Positions 17,496-26,482 are shown, counted from the first letter of the stretch. The stretch is 33,642 nt of DNA from JBDTGE01 sp050742975 (GCA_050742975.1 JBOGDQ010000167.1:1-33642), one strand, 5' to 3'. Made by a program: numbers and translations. Notes: generated from the letters alone by a model not told the origin.

Positions 17496-18629
17496 ATGGC
17501 GACACGTGTGCTGGTACTCGGTGCGGGTTTCGGTGGGCTCGAGCTGACCACGCGGCTGAGCGAGCGGCTCGGCGACGCGGTGCGGATCACGCTGGTCGAC
17601 CAGAGTGACTCGTTCGTCTTCGGCTTCTCGAAACTGGACGTGATGTTCGGCGGGCGCGAACTGGCCGAGGTCCGCCTTCCCTATCGCGACCTGGCCGCGC
17701 CCGGAGTCGAGTTCTGCCAGGAACGCGTCGTGTCGATCGACCCCGAACGGCGCAGCGTCGTCACCGACCGGGCCACCCACGAGGCGGACATCCTCGTCGT
17801 CGCCCTCGGTGCCGACCTCGATCCGGCGGCCACGCCGGGGCTGGTCGAGGGCGGCCACGAGTTCTACTCGCCGGAGGGCGCCGAGCGCACCCGCGACGCC
17901 CTGGCGCGCTTCGAGTCCGGCGACGTCGTGGTCAGCGTCCTCGGGCCGTTCTTCAAGTGCCCGCCGGCCCCGAACGAGACGGCGTTGCTCTTGCACGACT
18001 ACCTGACCCGGCGCGGCATCCGGAACCGCTGCACCATCCATCTGGTGACGCCCATGCCGATGCCGATCCCGATCTCCCAGGACACCTCGGCCGCGATCGT
18101 CGACCTGCTGGTCGAGCGCGACGTGCGATACCGGCCGGCGTCCCGCGTGACCGGCTACGACCAGGCGTCCAAAGTGCTGCAGTTGGGCGACGGCTCGACG
18201 GTGCCCTGCGACCTGCTGCTCGGCATCCCGGTTCACTGCGCCCCGCCCGTCGTCGTCGAGTCGGGCCTGACCGACGACGGCTGGATCGCCGTCGACACGG
18301 CCACCTTCGCGACCCGGTTTCCGGACGTGTACGCGATTGGCGACGTGACGAGCGCGCCGGTGCCGCGCGCCGGGTCCATCGCCGAGGGCGAGGCGGCCAC
18401 GTTGGCCGACGTCCTGATCGCGCGGCTGGGCGCAGGCACGCCACCGGAGCCGTACCAGGGTGGTGCGATCTGCTACATCGAGACCGGTGGCGGCACGGTC
18501 GCACGCGTCGATGTCAACTTCCTGTCCGGCGCGACGCCGACGGCGCTGTTCACCGCGCCGTCGGTCGACATCGCGGCCGAGAAGCGCATGTTCGCTGACG
18601 TCCGCCGCGCCCGCTGGTTCGGCCGTTAG
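17496..18629 (+). CDS. FAD-dependent pyridine nucleotide-disulfide family oxidoreductase (sulfide:quinone reductase-like)
   Basis: A 377-residue flavoprotein. The N-terminal dinucleotide motif GAGFGG is at 9-14 and the second FAD motif is YAIGDVTSAPVPRAG. Two cysteines, C155 in FFKCPPAPNE and C248 in PVHCAPP, fall in the places where sulfide:quinone reductases and flavocytochrome c sulfide dehydrogenases carry redox-active cysteines; KCPPAPNE is close to that family's CPPGPYE. It probably moves electrons from a sulfur compound or another donor to quinone. No sulfur genes flank it. ATG 17496 is set by the leaderless -10 box; the frame is open further upstream without homology. It overlaps the convergent Nudix gene by 4 nt. 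Confidence 0.82.
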   Translation: MATRVLVLGAGFGGLELTTRLSERLGDAVRITLVDQSDSFVFGFSKLDVMFGGRELAEVRLPYRDLAAPGVEFCQERVVSIDPERRSVVTDRATHEADILVVALGADLDPAATPGLVEGGHEFYSPEGAERTRDALARFESGDVVVSVLGPFFKCPPAPNETALLLHDYLTRRGIRNRCTIHLVTPMPMPIPISQDTSAAIVDLLVERDVRYRPASRVTGYDQASKVLQLGDGSTVPCDLLLGIPVHCAPPVVVESGLTDDGWIAVDTATFATRFPDVYAIGDVTSAPVPRAGSIAEGEAATLADVLIARLGAGTPPEPYQGGAICYIETGGGTVARVDVNFLSGATPTALFTAPSVDIAAEKRMFADVRRARWFGR

Positions 18630-19096
18630 CCTCGTTCGACCAGAGCTGCCAATCGGTCAAGAAAGCCTTGCTGGGCCTGGACGATCCTGGCTCGCGCGGC
18701 CTCGACCGCCAGCCAGGCGGCGCGGTCGATCTCGGGGAACTGCTGAATGCGCCCCGAGCCCTTCGGCCACTCCATCTCGAACGTGCCCGGGTCCACCGCC
18801 GCCGGGTCGAGGTCGGCCTCGAGGGCCCATACGGTGACCACCTTGCCGTTCTTCTGCGTGACGTCGCCGAGCTCGAGCAGCGCGCCGTCCGGGACCGGCA
18901 GCCCGAGCTCCTCGGCGAACTCGCGGCGGGCCGCGGCCTCGGCCTGCTCGCCCGGTTCGAGTTCACCCTTCGGGACCGACCACGCCCCTGCATCGCGCCG
19001 CGCGAAGAACGGCCCGCCCATGTGCCCGAGCAGCACCTCGATGCCGGCGTCCACCCGTCGGAACAGCAGGATGCCCGCGCTTCGCCTGACCGCCAT
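18626..19096 (-). CDS. Nudix hydrolase
   Basis: A 156-residue protein with a perfect Nudix box (G-x5-E-x7-REUxEExGU) at residues 44-66: G44, E50, R58, E59, E62, E63, G65. The N-terminus RRSAGILLFRR and the segment GAWSVPKGELEPGE match the group of small NTP-pyrophosphohydrolase-like Nudix proteins found in many bacteria. The substrate (a nucleoside diphosphate linked to another moiety) cannot be predicted. It is separated from the following minus-strand gamma-glutamyltransferase gene by 19 nt and could be co-transcribed with it. Confidence 0.92.
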   Translation of the reverse strand: MAVRRSAGILLFRRVDAGIEVLLGHMGGPFFARRDAGAWSVPKGELEPGEQAEAAARREFAEELGLPVPDGALLELGDVTQKNGKVVTVWALEADLDPAAVDPGTFEMEWPKGSGRIQQFPEIDRAAWLAVEAARARIVQAQQGFLDRLAALVERG

Positions 19097-19115
19097 GCCC
19101 GCCAGTGTCGCGCGC

Positions 19116-20951
19116 TCAGTTCGGGTTGACGACCAGGGCGCTGCCGCCGCCGAGGCGCACCGGCTCGGCGGCCGCCTGCAACCGTCCGTGCCCGAGGAAG
19201 TCGATGCCGGTCGCGTTGCCGATCCACTGATCGAACGGCAGCACCGGCCCGGTGACCTCCTTGAACTGCTCGCCGTACTGCGACGTCAACTGCGCAGCGA
19301 GCGCGCTGTTGTAGAAGTCCGGCTCGGCGTCCGACGTCGCGGCGTTGCGCTGGCTCACCCTCGGTGCGGCGATCGCGTCGGGCAGGGACATCCCGAAGTC
19401 GACGTGGTCGAGGATGATCTGCAGCACGGTCGTGATGATCGTGGCGCCGCCCGGCGAGCCGACGGTGAAGTCGGGCGTGCCGTCCTTCAGCACGATCGTC
19501 GGGTTCATGCTCGAGCGCGGCCGCTTGCCGGGCGCCGGCAGGTTCGGGTCGTAGGTCGTCGGCGACGCGGGCGCGAAGTCGAAGTCCGTCATCTCGTTGT
19601 TGAGCAGGAAGCCACGTCCCGGAACGGTCACGCCGCTGCCCGCGATCTGCTCGATCGTGTTGGTGTAGCTGACGACGTTGCCCCACTTGTCGGCGACCAC
19701 GAGGTGGTTCGTCTGGGTTCCCTCGTGCACCGGGTTGGCCGCGGACGAGGCGGTGGAGCACGGCGCGTACGGCGGGAACGGGGTGCCCGGCGCGACGGGC
19801 GAGGTCAGCGCGGTGTCGCCGATCTTGCAGCGCCGGGTCGCGGCGAAGGCAGGGTCGAGCAGGCCCTGCTGCGGCACCGGCTCGTAGGCCGTGTCGCCGA
19901 TGTAGGCATTGCGGTCGGCGAATGCGAGCCGGCTGGCTTCGAGGTACTGGAACAGCGCCTGCGCGCGGGGCTCGGAGTTGAGGTCGTAGCCGGACAGGAT
20001 GTTCAGCGCCTCGCCGGTCGTGATGCCGCCACTGGACGACGGCGCCATGCCATAGACGTCCAGGCCGCCGTAGTTCACGTGCGTCGGCGGCTGAACCTTG
20101 GTGGCGTAGTTGGCGATGTCGCGGGCGGTCATGATGCCCGGCCGGACGGTGAACGGCGTGCCGCTCCACACCGGTGGGTGCTGCACCGTGTGCGCGACCT
20201 CGCGGCCGAGCGGGCCACCGTAGAGGTACTTCGTCCCGGTCCGGCCCAGCAACCGGTACGTGTTCGCCAGATCCGGGTTGCGCAGCGTCGAACCGACCGG
20301 CAGCGGCTGACCGTCCTTGGTCAGGAACAGCTTGCGGCTGCTGGTGAACGCCTGCAGGTCAGGTAATGACACCTGCTCCTCCTGCACGAACTCCGGCGTG
20401 ATCGTGAAGCCGTGCTGCGCGAGCTTGACGGCCGGGCGCAGGTCGGCGCCCAGGCTCTGCTTGCCGTACCTGCTCACCGCGGTCGCCCAGGTCGCCGGCT
20501 GGCCGGGCACGCCCACCGATAGGCCGGAGTGGCGGGCCTCCTCGAACGCCAGCGGCTTGCCGGTCGCCGGGTCGATGAACAGCTGCGGGTTGCAGGCGGC
20601 GGGGCACTGCTCGCGGCCGTCGATGGTGAGGACCTGATGCGTCTTGGCCAGGTAGATAAGCATGAAGCCGCCGCCGCCCGGACCGGCCACGAACGGCTCG
20701 GTGACACCGAGCGTGCTGGCCGTCGCGACCGCGGCGTCGATCGCGTTCCCGCCGTGCCGCAGGACGTCGATGCCCGCTTCGCTGGCGTGGAACTCCGCCG
20801 ACGCGACCGCGCCCCCTGTACCCGTCGCGACCGACTGCTTCACGTCCCGCGGCTGGTGGTGTCGCGAGCCGGCCGTCGCGCTGGGCGCCAGGACGAGGGG
20901 CGCGGCCAGGATGAGTGCACCGAGGGCGGGCAGGCTGCGCGAACGCTTCAT
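19116..20951 (-). CDS. ggt: secreted gamma-glutamyltransferase
   Basis: A 611-residue Ntn-hydrolase precursor. Residues 1-28 form a signal peptide (KRSR start, hydrophobic core, ATAG cleavage region). The N-terminal half has SAEFHASEAGIDVLRHGGNA and GPGGGGFMLIY. The self-cleaving nucleophile is T414 in GTQTNHLVVADKWGN, which would become the first residue of the small subunit; SSSGGITT and GSPGGATIITT supply oxyanion-side motifs. Family members hydrolyse glutathione or other gamma-glutamyl compounds outside the cell. One relative, HpxW of Klebsiella, is an oxamate amidohydrolase of urate breakdown, but that enzyme is cytosolic, so the signal peptide favours a classical transferase. An AATGGAG ribosome site precedes ATG 20951. 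It reads divergently from a hydantoinase/oxoprolinase pair. Confidence 0.92.
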   Translation of the reverse strand: MKRSRSLPALGALILAAPLVLAPSATAGSRHHQPRDVKQSVATGTGGAVASAEFHASEAGIDVLRHGGNAIDAAVATASTLGVTEPFVAGPGGGGFMLIYLAKTHQVLTIDGREQCPAACNPQLFIDPATGKPLAFEEARHSGLSVGVPGQPATWATAVSRYGKQSLGADLRPAVKLAQHGFTITPEFVQEEQVSLPDLQAFTSSRKLFLTKDGQPLPVGSTLRNPDLANTYRLLGRTGTKYLYGGPLGREVAHTVQHPPVWSGTPFTVRPGIMTARDIANYATKVQPPTHVNYGGLDVYGMAPSSSGGITTGEALNILSGYDLNSEPRAQALFQYLEASRLAFADRNAYIGDTAYEPVPQQGLLDPAFAATRRCKIGDTALTSPVAPGTPFPPYAPCSTASSAANPVHEGTQTNHLVVADKWGNVVSYTNTIEQIAGSGVTVPGRGFLLNNEMTDFDFAPASPTTYDPNLPAPGKRPRSSMNPTIVLKDGTPDFTVGSPGGATIITTVLQIILDHVDFGMSLPDAIAAPRVSQRNAATSDAEPDFYNSALAAQLTSQYGEQFKEVTGPVLPFDQWIGNATGIDFLGHGRLQAAAEPVRLGGGSALVVNPN

Positions 20952-21008
20952 GATCGCTCCATTTCGAACGAATGGGATGATTCAGGCGTACTACCTGCAA
21001 CCCGGCGA

Positions 21009-21014
21009 TGTCAA
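21009..21014 (-). promoter_or_regulatory. possible -35 box for ggt
   Basis: On the minus strand this reads TTGACA, the consensus housekeeping -35 hexamer. Candidate -10 boxes downstream (TAGTAC at 15 nt, TACGCC at 18 nt) are poor. It sits in the 151-bp divergent gap between ggt and the hydantoinase A gene, which otherwise holds no clear start signal for the plus-strand gene. Confidence 0.35.
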
Positions 21015-21102
21015 CGCTCGCGCAATATCCACGGTCCGGCCCGCACCCTTTCGGCAATGACTGCCGACGAGTTCGGGGTGCCCGGCCAGTTGACTCGTCG
21101 TC

Positions 21103-23166
21103 ATGGGCCACATCCGGATCGGCATCGACACCGGCGGCACGTTCACCGATGTCGTCGCGTTCGACGAGAGCACCGGCGAACTGACGAGCACCAAGACGCC
21201 GTCCACTCCCGCCGATCCGGCCGAGGGGTTCATCACCGGCATCCACAAGGTGCTGGGGCTGCTCGGCGAGCCCGGCGACTCGCTCGCTGCGGTCAGCCAC
21301 GGCACCACCGTCGCGACCAACCAGCTGCTCGAGGGCAAGGTCGGCACGCTCGGGTTCATCACCACCGAGGGCTACGAGTTCATCCTGGAGATCGCGCGGC
21401 AGTCGGTGCCCGACGGCTACGGCAACTCCTACTTCTGGGTCACGCCGGACCGGATCGTCCCGGCGCACCTGGTCAAGACGGTCGGTGGTCGGCTGGACCA
21501 CACCGGCTCCGAGCTGCGCCCGTTCGACGAGCAACGGGCCGTCGAGGTCGCGCGCTGGTTCCGCGAGCACGGTATCGACACGCTCGGCGTCTGCTTCCTG
21601 CACTCCTACGCGAACCCCGAGCACGAGGAGCGGATGCGCGAGGTCATCGCGCGCGAACACCCCGACGCCGTCGTATCGATCTCCTCGCAGGTGCTGCGCG
21701 AGTACCGCGAGTACGAACGGTCGATGACGACGCTGGTCGACGCTGCGGTGAAGCCGAAGGTGTCGCAGTACGTCCGCTCGATCGCGTCGCGGCTGCACGA
21801 GGTGGCGGACGCGGCGCTGCCGTTCTTTGTGATGAAGTCCAACGGCGGCGTGCTGTCCGCGGACGAGGTCGTGCACCAGCCGATCACGACGGTGCTGAGC
21901 GGCCCGGCGGCCGGTGCGCTGGGCGCCGCGCTGATCGCGCGCAACGCCGGCTTCGATCGCGTCCTGACGTGCGACGGTGGTGGCACGTCCACGGACGTCT
22001 CGGTCGTGCTCGACGGCGAGCCCACGCTGACGACGGAGGGCACGATCGGCGCGTACCCGTCCAAGATCCCGATGATCGACGTGGTGACGGTCGGCGCCGG
22101 AGGCGGCTCGATCGCCTGGGTGTCGCCGGAGGGTGCGCTCAAGGTCGGCCCCAAGTCGGCGGGCGCGGACCCCGGGCCGCTGTGCTACGCGAAGGGCGGC
22201 ACGCAGGTCACGGTCACCGATGCGCACGTCGTGCTCGGTCGGATCCCGCCGCACCTGCTCGGCGGTGAGGTTCCGCTGGACGTCGATGCCGCCTCGCGCG
22301 GGTTGGCCGAACTCGCGGACCGGCTGGGTATCGCGGCGGCCGCCTGCGCCACCGGGATCCTGGAGATCTCGGCGTGGAACCAGGCCAACGCGGTCCGGCA
22401 GATCACGGTCAAGCGCGGCCTGGACGTCCGCGACTTCACCCTGACGACGTTCGGCGGGTCGGGCTCGCTGCTGCTGTGCCGGCTGATCGACATCCTCGGC
22501 CTGCGCGGGGTGCTGGTGCCGCCTGACCCCGGCAACGTGTCGGCGTTCGGGCTGCTGACCGTCGACGTGAAGAACGACTACGTGCGCACCGCCGTCCACC
22601 GTCACGACGACCTCGATCCCCTTGCCACCGAGGCGATCTACGCCCAACTGCAGGAGCAGGCCGGGGCCGCGCTCGCCGCCGAGGGGTTCGTGTCGGCCGA
22701 GCGCCGGTTCGTCCGGACGGCCGACCTGCGCTACTTCGGCCAGGCGTTCGAGGTGCGCGTGCCGGTGGGCGACGTGCTCGACCTGCCTGAGGTCGCCGGG
22801 CAGTTCCACGACGCGCACCGCGCCCTGTACGGCTACGACTTCCGCGACGACGCGGGCCAGCCGGTCGAGTGGGTGAACCTGCGCGTCTCGGGCATCGGGC
22901 CGATCCGCCGACCCGACCTGCGCGAGTTGCCGCCCGGGGACGCGGATCCGGAGAAGGCACGCACCGGCACGCGCCCGGTCTGCTTCGACGCCGACGCCGG
23001 GTACGTCGACGCCGCGATCTACTGGCGGCCCGACCTCGCGCCCGGCTCGCTTCTCGACGGCCCGGCGATCGTCGAGGAGTACGGCTCGACGATTCCCCTG
23101 CACCCCGGGTTCACCGCGCGCGTGGACGCGTTCGGCAACCTGCTCGTCACCGAGGCGGCGCGATGA
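21103..23166 (+). CDS. hydantoinase/oxoprolinase family protein, A subunit (HyuA-like)
   Basis: A 687-residue ATPase-type subunit. The N-terminal phosphate-binding motif GIDTGGTFTD is at 7-16, followed by SHGTTVATN; the central Hydantoinase_A domain has LSGPAAGALGAA, CDGGGTSTDVS, GAGGGSIAWV and AGADPGPLCY. Family members (N-methylhydantoinase, 5-oxoprolinase, caprolactamase, acetone/acetophenone carboxylases) use ATP to activate a cyclic amide, urea or ketone. No Shine-Dalgarno is visible before ATG 21103; an in-frame stop shortly upstream limits alternatives. It overlaps the B-subunit gene by 4 nt. Opposite a ggt gene, a 5-oxoproline role in glutathione breakdown is possible; within this island, ATP-driven opening of a hydantoin or dihydropyrimidine ring is equally plausible. 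Confidence 0.88.
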   Translation: MGHIRIGIDTGGTFTDVVAFDESTGELTSTKTPSTPADPAEGFITGIHKVLGLLGEPGDSLAAVSHGTTVATNQLLEGKVGTLGFITTEGYEFILEIARQSVPDGYGNSYFWVTPDRIVPAHLVKTVGGRLDHTGSELRPFDEQRAVEVARWFREHGIDTLGVCFLHSYANPEHEERMREVIAREHPDAVVSISSQVLREYREYERSMTTLVDAAVKPKVSQYVRSIASRLHEVADAALPFFVMKSNGGVLSADEVVHQPITTVLSGPAAGALGAALIARNAGFDRVLTCDGGGTSTDVSVVLDGEPTLTTEGTIGAYPSKIPMIDVVTVGAGGGSIAWVSPEGALKVGPKSAGADPGPLCYAKGGTQVTVTDAHVVLGRIPPHLLGGEVPLDVDAASRGLAELADRLGIAAAACATGILEISAWNQANAVRQITVKRGLDVRDFTLTTFGGSGSLLLCRLIDILGLRGVLVPPDPGNVSAFGLLTVDVKNDYVRTAVHRHDDLDPLATEAIYAQLQEQAGAALAAEGFVSAERRFVRTADLRYFGQAFEVRVPVGDVLDLPEVAGQFHDAHRALYGYDFRDDAGQPVEWVNLRVSGIGPIRRPDLRELPPGDADPEKARTGTRPVCFDADAGYVDAAIYWRPDLAPGSLLDGPAIVEEYGSTIPLHPGFTARVDAFGNLLVTEAAR

Positions 23167-25028
23167 CCGCGCTCACCGACGGCACCGCGAGCGTCGATCC
23201 CGTGCTGCTCGAGATCGTCGCCGGCAGCCTGGCGTCCATCGAGATGGAGGTCGAGACCGCGATCGGGCGCACGTCGCGCTCGCCGATGATCCGCGACGCG
23301 CACGACTTCCGTGCCGGCATCCACGACCGCGCGCTGCGCAAGCTGACCGGCCGCTCGTACAGCGCGCTCGTGCACCCGGTCGCGCGCGACTTCCCGCTGG
23401 TGACGATGCGTCCGGGCGACGTCTACTTCCACAACGACGTGTACCGGTCCGAGGGCGGGATCGGCCACCTGCCCGACCTGTGCGTCACCGTGCCGGTATT
23501 CCACGAGGATGCGGTGGTCGCGTTCGTGCAGGCGTTCGGCCACCACGACGACATCGGCGGCGGCGTTCCCGGTTCGATGCCCAGCCACGCCACCAGCGTC
23601 TTCGAGGAGGGGCTGATGGTCCCGCCGATCAAGCTGTGGGACCAGGGCGTCCCGAATCGTGCGGCGCTGTCGATCATGACGCGCAACTCGCGGATGCCCG
23701 ACTCGCTGGCCGCCGACCTGGACGCCGAGTGCTCGGCCTGCCTGATGGGTTCGCGCCGGCTTGCCGAGCTGTTCGAGCGATACGGACGGGACACCGTCGA
23801 GGCGTGCTTCGACGCGATCGTGTCCGGGACGGCCGAGACGTACCGCCGCGAGATCCTGTCGAAGATCCCGACCGGCACCTGGACGTGGGAGGACTACGCC
23901 GAGCACGACGGCGTCGATGAGCCGAAGCTGCACACGCAGCGGATCACGCTGACCAAGACCGACGAGCCGAAGCTGATCATCGACTTCACCGGCACCGCCC
24001 CGCAGGCCAGGGGTCCGATCAACCACTGCGGCAACTACGCCGACGGGAACTTTCTGAAAAAGTGGCTGGCCCCGATCCTGCGCAACCTCGCGGACACGCC
24101 GGAGCGGATGGCCGAGCTGGACGTCAACGAGGGCATCGTCGAGCTGATCGACATGCGCTTCCCGCCGCCCGGCACGCTCCTGACGCCGATCTTCCCGGCG
24201 CCGACCAACGCCCGGACGTTCGTCATCCTGCGGTTGCTGGGCGTGCTCGCCGGGGTGGTGGCCAAGGCGGTGGACGGGCGGATGCCGGCCGACCAGGAGA
24301 CGATCCGGTACACCGGTGTCTACGGTCTGGACGATGCCGGCGAGCCGTACCTGATGCGCGAGGTGCTCGGCGGTGGATCGGGTGGGCGCTACTACGCCGA
24401 CGGCGAGGACACCATCCACGTCGTCCCCGACTCGCGCAACCTCCCGACCGAGTTCACCGAGGCTCGATTCCCTTTCACGGTCGAGAGATTGGGGCTCGCG
24501 GTCGACTCCGGCGGCGCCGGTCAGTTCCGCGGCGGGCTCGGGTACGACAAGCACATCCGGATGCGCAAGGACGCGCACTTCATGTCGATCGCCGACCGTT
24601 CGATCCTGGCGTGCTGGGGCGTTCGTGGCGGCCGGGCCGGCCGTCCGTTCGCGGTGACCGTCGACCCGGGCGGGCCGGCCGAGCACGACGTGGACGCGCT
24701 CGTCGACGCGGAGTTCCTGCCGGCCGGGACGCTCGTCCGGATCCGCACCACCGGTGGTGGTGGCTGGGGCGATCCGCTCGAGCGGTCGGCGGACGCGGTG
24801 GTCCGCGATGTGCTGTGGGGCAAGGTGTCACGCCAGGCCGCGCGGGACGACTACGGCGTCGTCGTGATCGGCACGGACGACTCTCCGGCCGTCGACGTCG
24901 ACGCGACGGCCGCGCTGCGCGACTCGCTTCGGGCGGGGCGCACCGGCGACGAGCCGTTCTTCGACCGCGGCCCGGGGTATGCCAGGCTCTCCGGCGGGGC
25001 GACGTCGGCGGAGGTGGATCGGGTGTGA
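23163..25028 (+). CDS. hydantoinase B/oxoprolinase family protein, B subunit (HyuB-like)
   Basis: A 621-residue partner of the preceding A subunit. Conserved blocks include EIVAGSLASIEMEVETAIGR, ARDFPLVTMRPGDVYFHNDV, SEGGIGHLPD, IIDFTGTAPQARGPIN and the Gly-rich TTGGGGWGDPLERS near the C-terminus, all typical of Hydantoinase_B. The A and B subunits together form an ATP-dependent ring-opening or carboxylating enzyme. It starts at ATG 23163, coupled to the A gene by ATGA. Its stop codon lies at the first unit of a 15-nt tandem repeat (25025 onward), so the repeat arose at the end of the gene. Confidence 0.88.
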   Translation: MTALTDGTASVDPVLLEIVAGSLASIEMEVETAIGRTSRSPMIRDAHDFRAGIHDRALRKLTGRSYSALVHPVARDFPLVTMRPGDVYFHNDVYRSEGGIGHLPDLCVTVPVFHEDAVVAFVQAFGHHDDIGGGVPGSMPSHATSVFEEGLMVPPIKLWDQGVPNRAALSIMTRNSRMPDSLAADLDAECSACLMGSRRLAELFERYGRDTVEACFDAIVSGTAETYRREILSKIPTGTWTWEDYAEHDGVDEPKLHTQRITLTKTDEPKLIIDFTGTAPQARGPINHCGNYADGNFLKKWLAPILRNLADTPERMAELDVNEGIVELIDMRFPPPGTLLTPIFPAPTNARTFVILRLLGVLAGVVAKAVDGRMPADQETIRYTGVYGLDDAGEPYLMREVLGGGSGGRYYADGEDTIHVVPDSRNLPTEFTEARFPFTVERLGLAVDSGGAGQFRGGLGYDKHIRMRKDAHFMSIADRSILACWGVRGGRAGRPFAVTVDPGGPAEHDVDALVDAEFLPAGTLVRIRTTGGGGWGDPLERSADAVVRDVLWGKVSRQAARDDYGVVVIGTDDSPAVDVDATAALRDSLRAGRTGDEPFFDRGPGYARLSGGATSAEVDRV

Positions 25029-25099
25029 GCGGATCGGGTGTGAGCGGACCGGGTGTGAGCGGATCGGGTGTGAGCGGACCAGATACGAGCGGACCGACT
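25025..25099. repeat. five-copy 15-nt tandem repeat between hyuB-like and caiB-like genes
   Basis: Five consecutive 15-nt units beginning at 25025, 25040, 25055, 25070 and 25085. The first three follow GTGAGCGGAYCGGGT; the last two have diverged. The unit closely resembles the first 12 nt of the next coding region, ATGAGCGGACCG at 25231. The repeat runs through the hydantoinase B stop codon and is part of a 69-codon open frame (25025-25234) ending in ATGA over the CoA-transferase start. That frame is low in complexity (Ser-Gly-Pro/Val) and is probably not a real gene. The rest of the gap to 25230 shows only a GGAG ribosome site before the next gene. Confidence 0.85.
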
Positions 25100-25230
25100 G
25101 CGGGTAGCCGCGCTCGGTGGATCACGTTTTCCCCGCTGGACACCGGTTGGGCACCTCAGAACCGGCGCGCCGCGGGGAGAACCCGATCAACAGCGGCAAC
25201 TGAGACCGATGCGACCAGGGCGGAGAGCGC

Positions 25231-26397
25231 ATGAGCGGACCGCTGGACGGGCTGCTCGTCGTGGACCTGTCCCGCGCCCTGGCCGGGCCGCACGCGGCGA
25301 TGATGCTCGGCGACCTCGGCGCGCGGGTGATCAAGGTCGAGTCGCCGGACGGGGGCGACGACACCCGCAGCTGGGGTCCTCCGTTCATGCCGGGCACAGA
25401 CGGTCACGAGCACTCGACCTACTTCCTGTCCTGCAACCGCAACAAGGAGTCGATCGCGCTCGACCTGAAGAGCGACGACGGACGCGACACCCTGACCGCG
25501 TTGGTCAAGCGCGCCGACGTGCTCGTCGAGAACTTCCGTCCCGGGGTGCTGGACCGGCTCGGCTTCGACGTCGCGACGCTGCACGAACTCAACCCGGCCC
25601 TGGTGATCCTGTCGATCAGCGGCTTCGGGCACGACGGGCCGGAGGGCTCCCGGGCCGGCTACGACCAGATCGCGCAGGGCGAGGCAGGCCTGATGTCGCT
25701 CACCGGGCCGTCGCGCGACGAGCCGACGCGGGTCGGCGTTCCGATCGGCGACCTGCTGGCCGGGATGTACGGGGCGTACGGCGTCGTCGCCGCCCTGCAC
25801 GAGCGCGGCACCACCGGTCGCGGACGGGTCGTTCGCACCAGCCTGCTGGCGTCCATCGTCGGCGTGCATGCCTTTCAGGGGACGCGTTACACGGTGGCCG
25901 GTGAGGTTCCTCGTGCGACCGGCGGGCACCATCCGTCGATCTGCCCGTACGGGCTGTTCCACGCGGCCGACGGCATCGTGCAGATCGCGGTCGGCAGCGA
26001 CGGGCTATGGCGGCGGTTCGCGCCGGCCTTCGACCTGGGTCGCCCGGAGTGGGCGCGAAATCCCCAGCGGGTGGCCGACCGCGACGCCGTCCTCGCCGCC
26101 GTCGACGAGGCTTTCTCCAAGCACGCCGCCGCGGAGCTGCTGGCCCGGCTGGACGAGCTCGGGGTCCCCGCCGGCAAGGTGCGCGACCTCGAGGACGTCT
26201 ATACGTGGGAGCAGACCCGCTCGCAGGGCCTGCTGGTCGACGTCGAGCACGCGGCGCTCGGGACGATCACGCTGCCCGGACCGCCACTGCGCTTCGACGG
26301 CGTGCCGTACGCGGGCGGTCGCGAGGTGAACGAGGCGCCGCCCGTCCTCGACCAGCACGGGGCCGCCATCCGCGCGTGGCTCGCCGGAGCGAGTTAG
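25231..26397 (+). CDS. CaiB/BaiF family (class III) CoA-transferase
   Basis: A 388-residue family III CoA-transferase. It opens with LDGLLVVDLSRALAGPHAAM and MLGDLGARVIKVES, and the catalytic aspartate is D174 in VPIGDLLAGMYGAYG. Other marks are NRNKESIALDLK, VLVENFRPGVLDRLG and the C-terminal VPAGKVRDLEDV. Such enzymes move CoA between acids such as oxalate, succinate, malonate or carnitine. GGAGA lies 5 nt before ATG 25231. With a carboxyltransferase-like gene next, formation of malonyl-CoA from malonate is an attractive role; oxalate/oxamate-derived acids are alternatives. Specificity is not determined by visible motifs. Confidence 0.88.
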   Translation: MSGPLDGLLVVDLSRALAGPHAAMMLGDLGARVIKVESPDGGDDTRSWGPPFMPGTDGHEHSTYFLSCNRNKESIALDLKSDDGRDTLTALVKRADVLVENFRPGVLDRLGFDVATLHELNPALVILSISGFGHDGPEGSRAGYDQIAQGEAGLMSLTGPSRDEPTRVGVPIGDLLAGMYGAYGVVAALHERGTTGRGRVVRTSLLASIVGVHAFQGTRYTVAGEVPRATGGHHPSICPYGLFHAADGIVQIAVGSDGLWRRFAPAFDLGRPEWARNPQRVADRDAVLAAVDEAFSKHAAAELLARLDELGVPAGKVRDLEDVYTWEQTRSQGLLVDVEHAALGTITLPGPPLRFDGVPYAGGREVNEAPPVLDQHGAAIRAWLAGAS

Positions 26398-26417
26398 CAG
26401 CGATGAGCACCCGCGCC

Positions 26418-26465
26418 GATCTTGTTGCGCAACGGCGGCCCGGGCGCCACACACGCAACAAGATC
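26418..26465. repeat. 48-bp perfect-arm palindrome between the CoA-transferase and carboxyltransferase genes
   Basis: GATCTTGTTGCG (26418-26429) and CGCAACAAGATC (26454-26465) are exact reverse complements around a 24-nt GC-rich centre; GTTGCGCAAC (26423-26432) is itself palindromic. There is no T-tract, so a Rho-independent terminator is unlikely. Size and design resemble a REP-type element. A 30-codon open frame (26403-26495) crosses it and is not considered coding. Confidence 0.65.
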
Positions 26466-26482
26466 CACGACAGCAGACTCCG

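Noticed and set aside
20359..23103. Very long minus-strand open frame of 914 codons over the hydantoinase A gene
   Set aside because: It is low in complexity and rich in Arg/Gly/Asp, as expected for the antisense of GC-rich coding DNA. The plus-strand hydantoinase A motifs are unmistakable.
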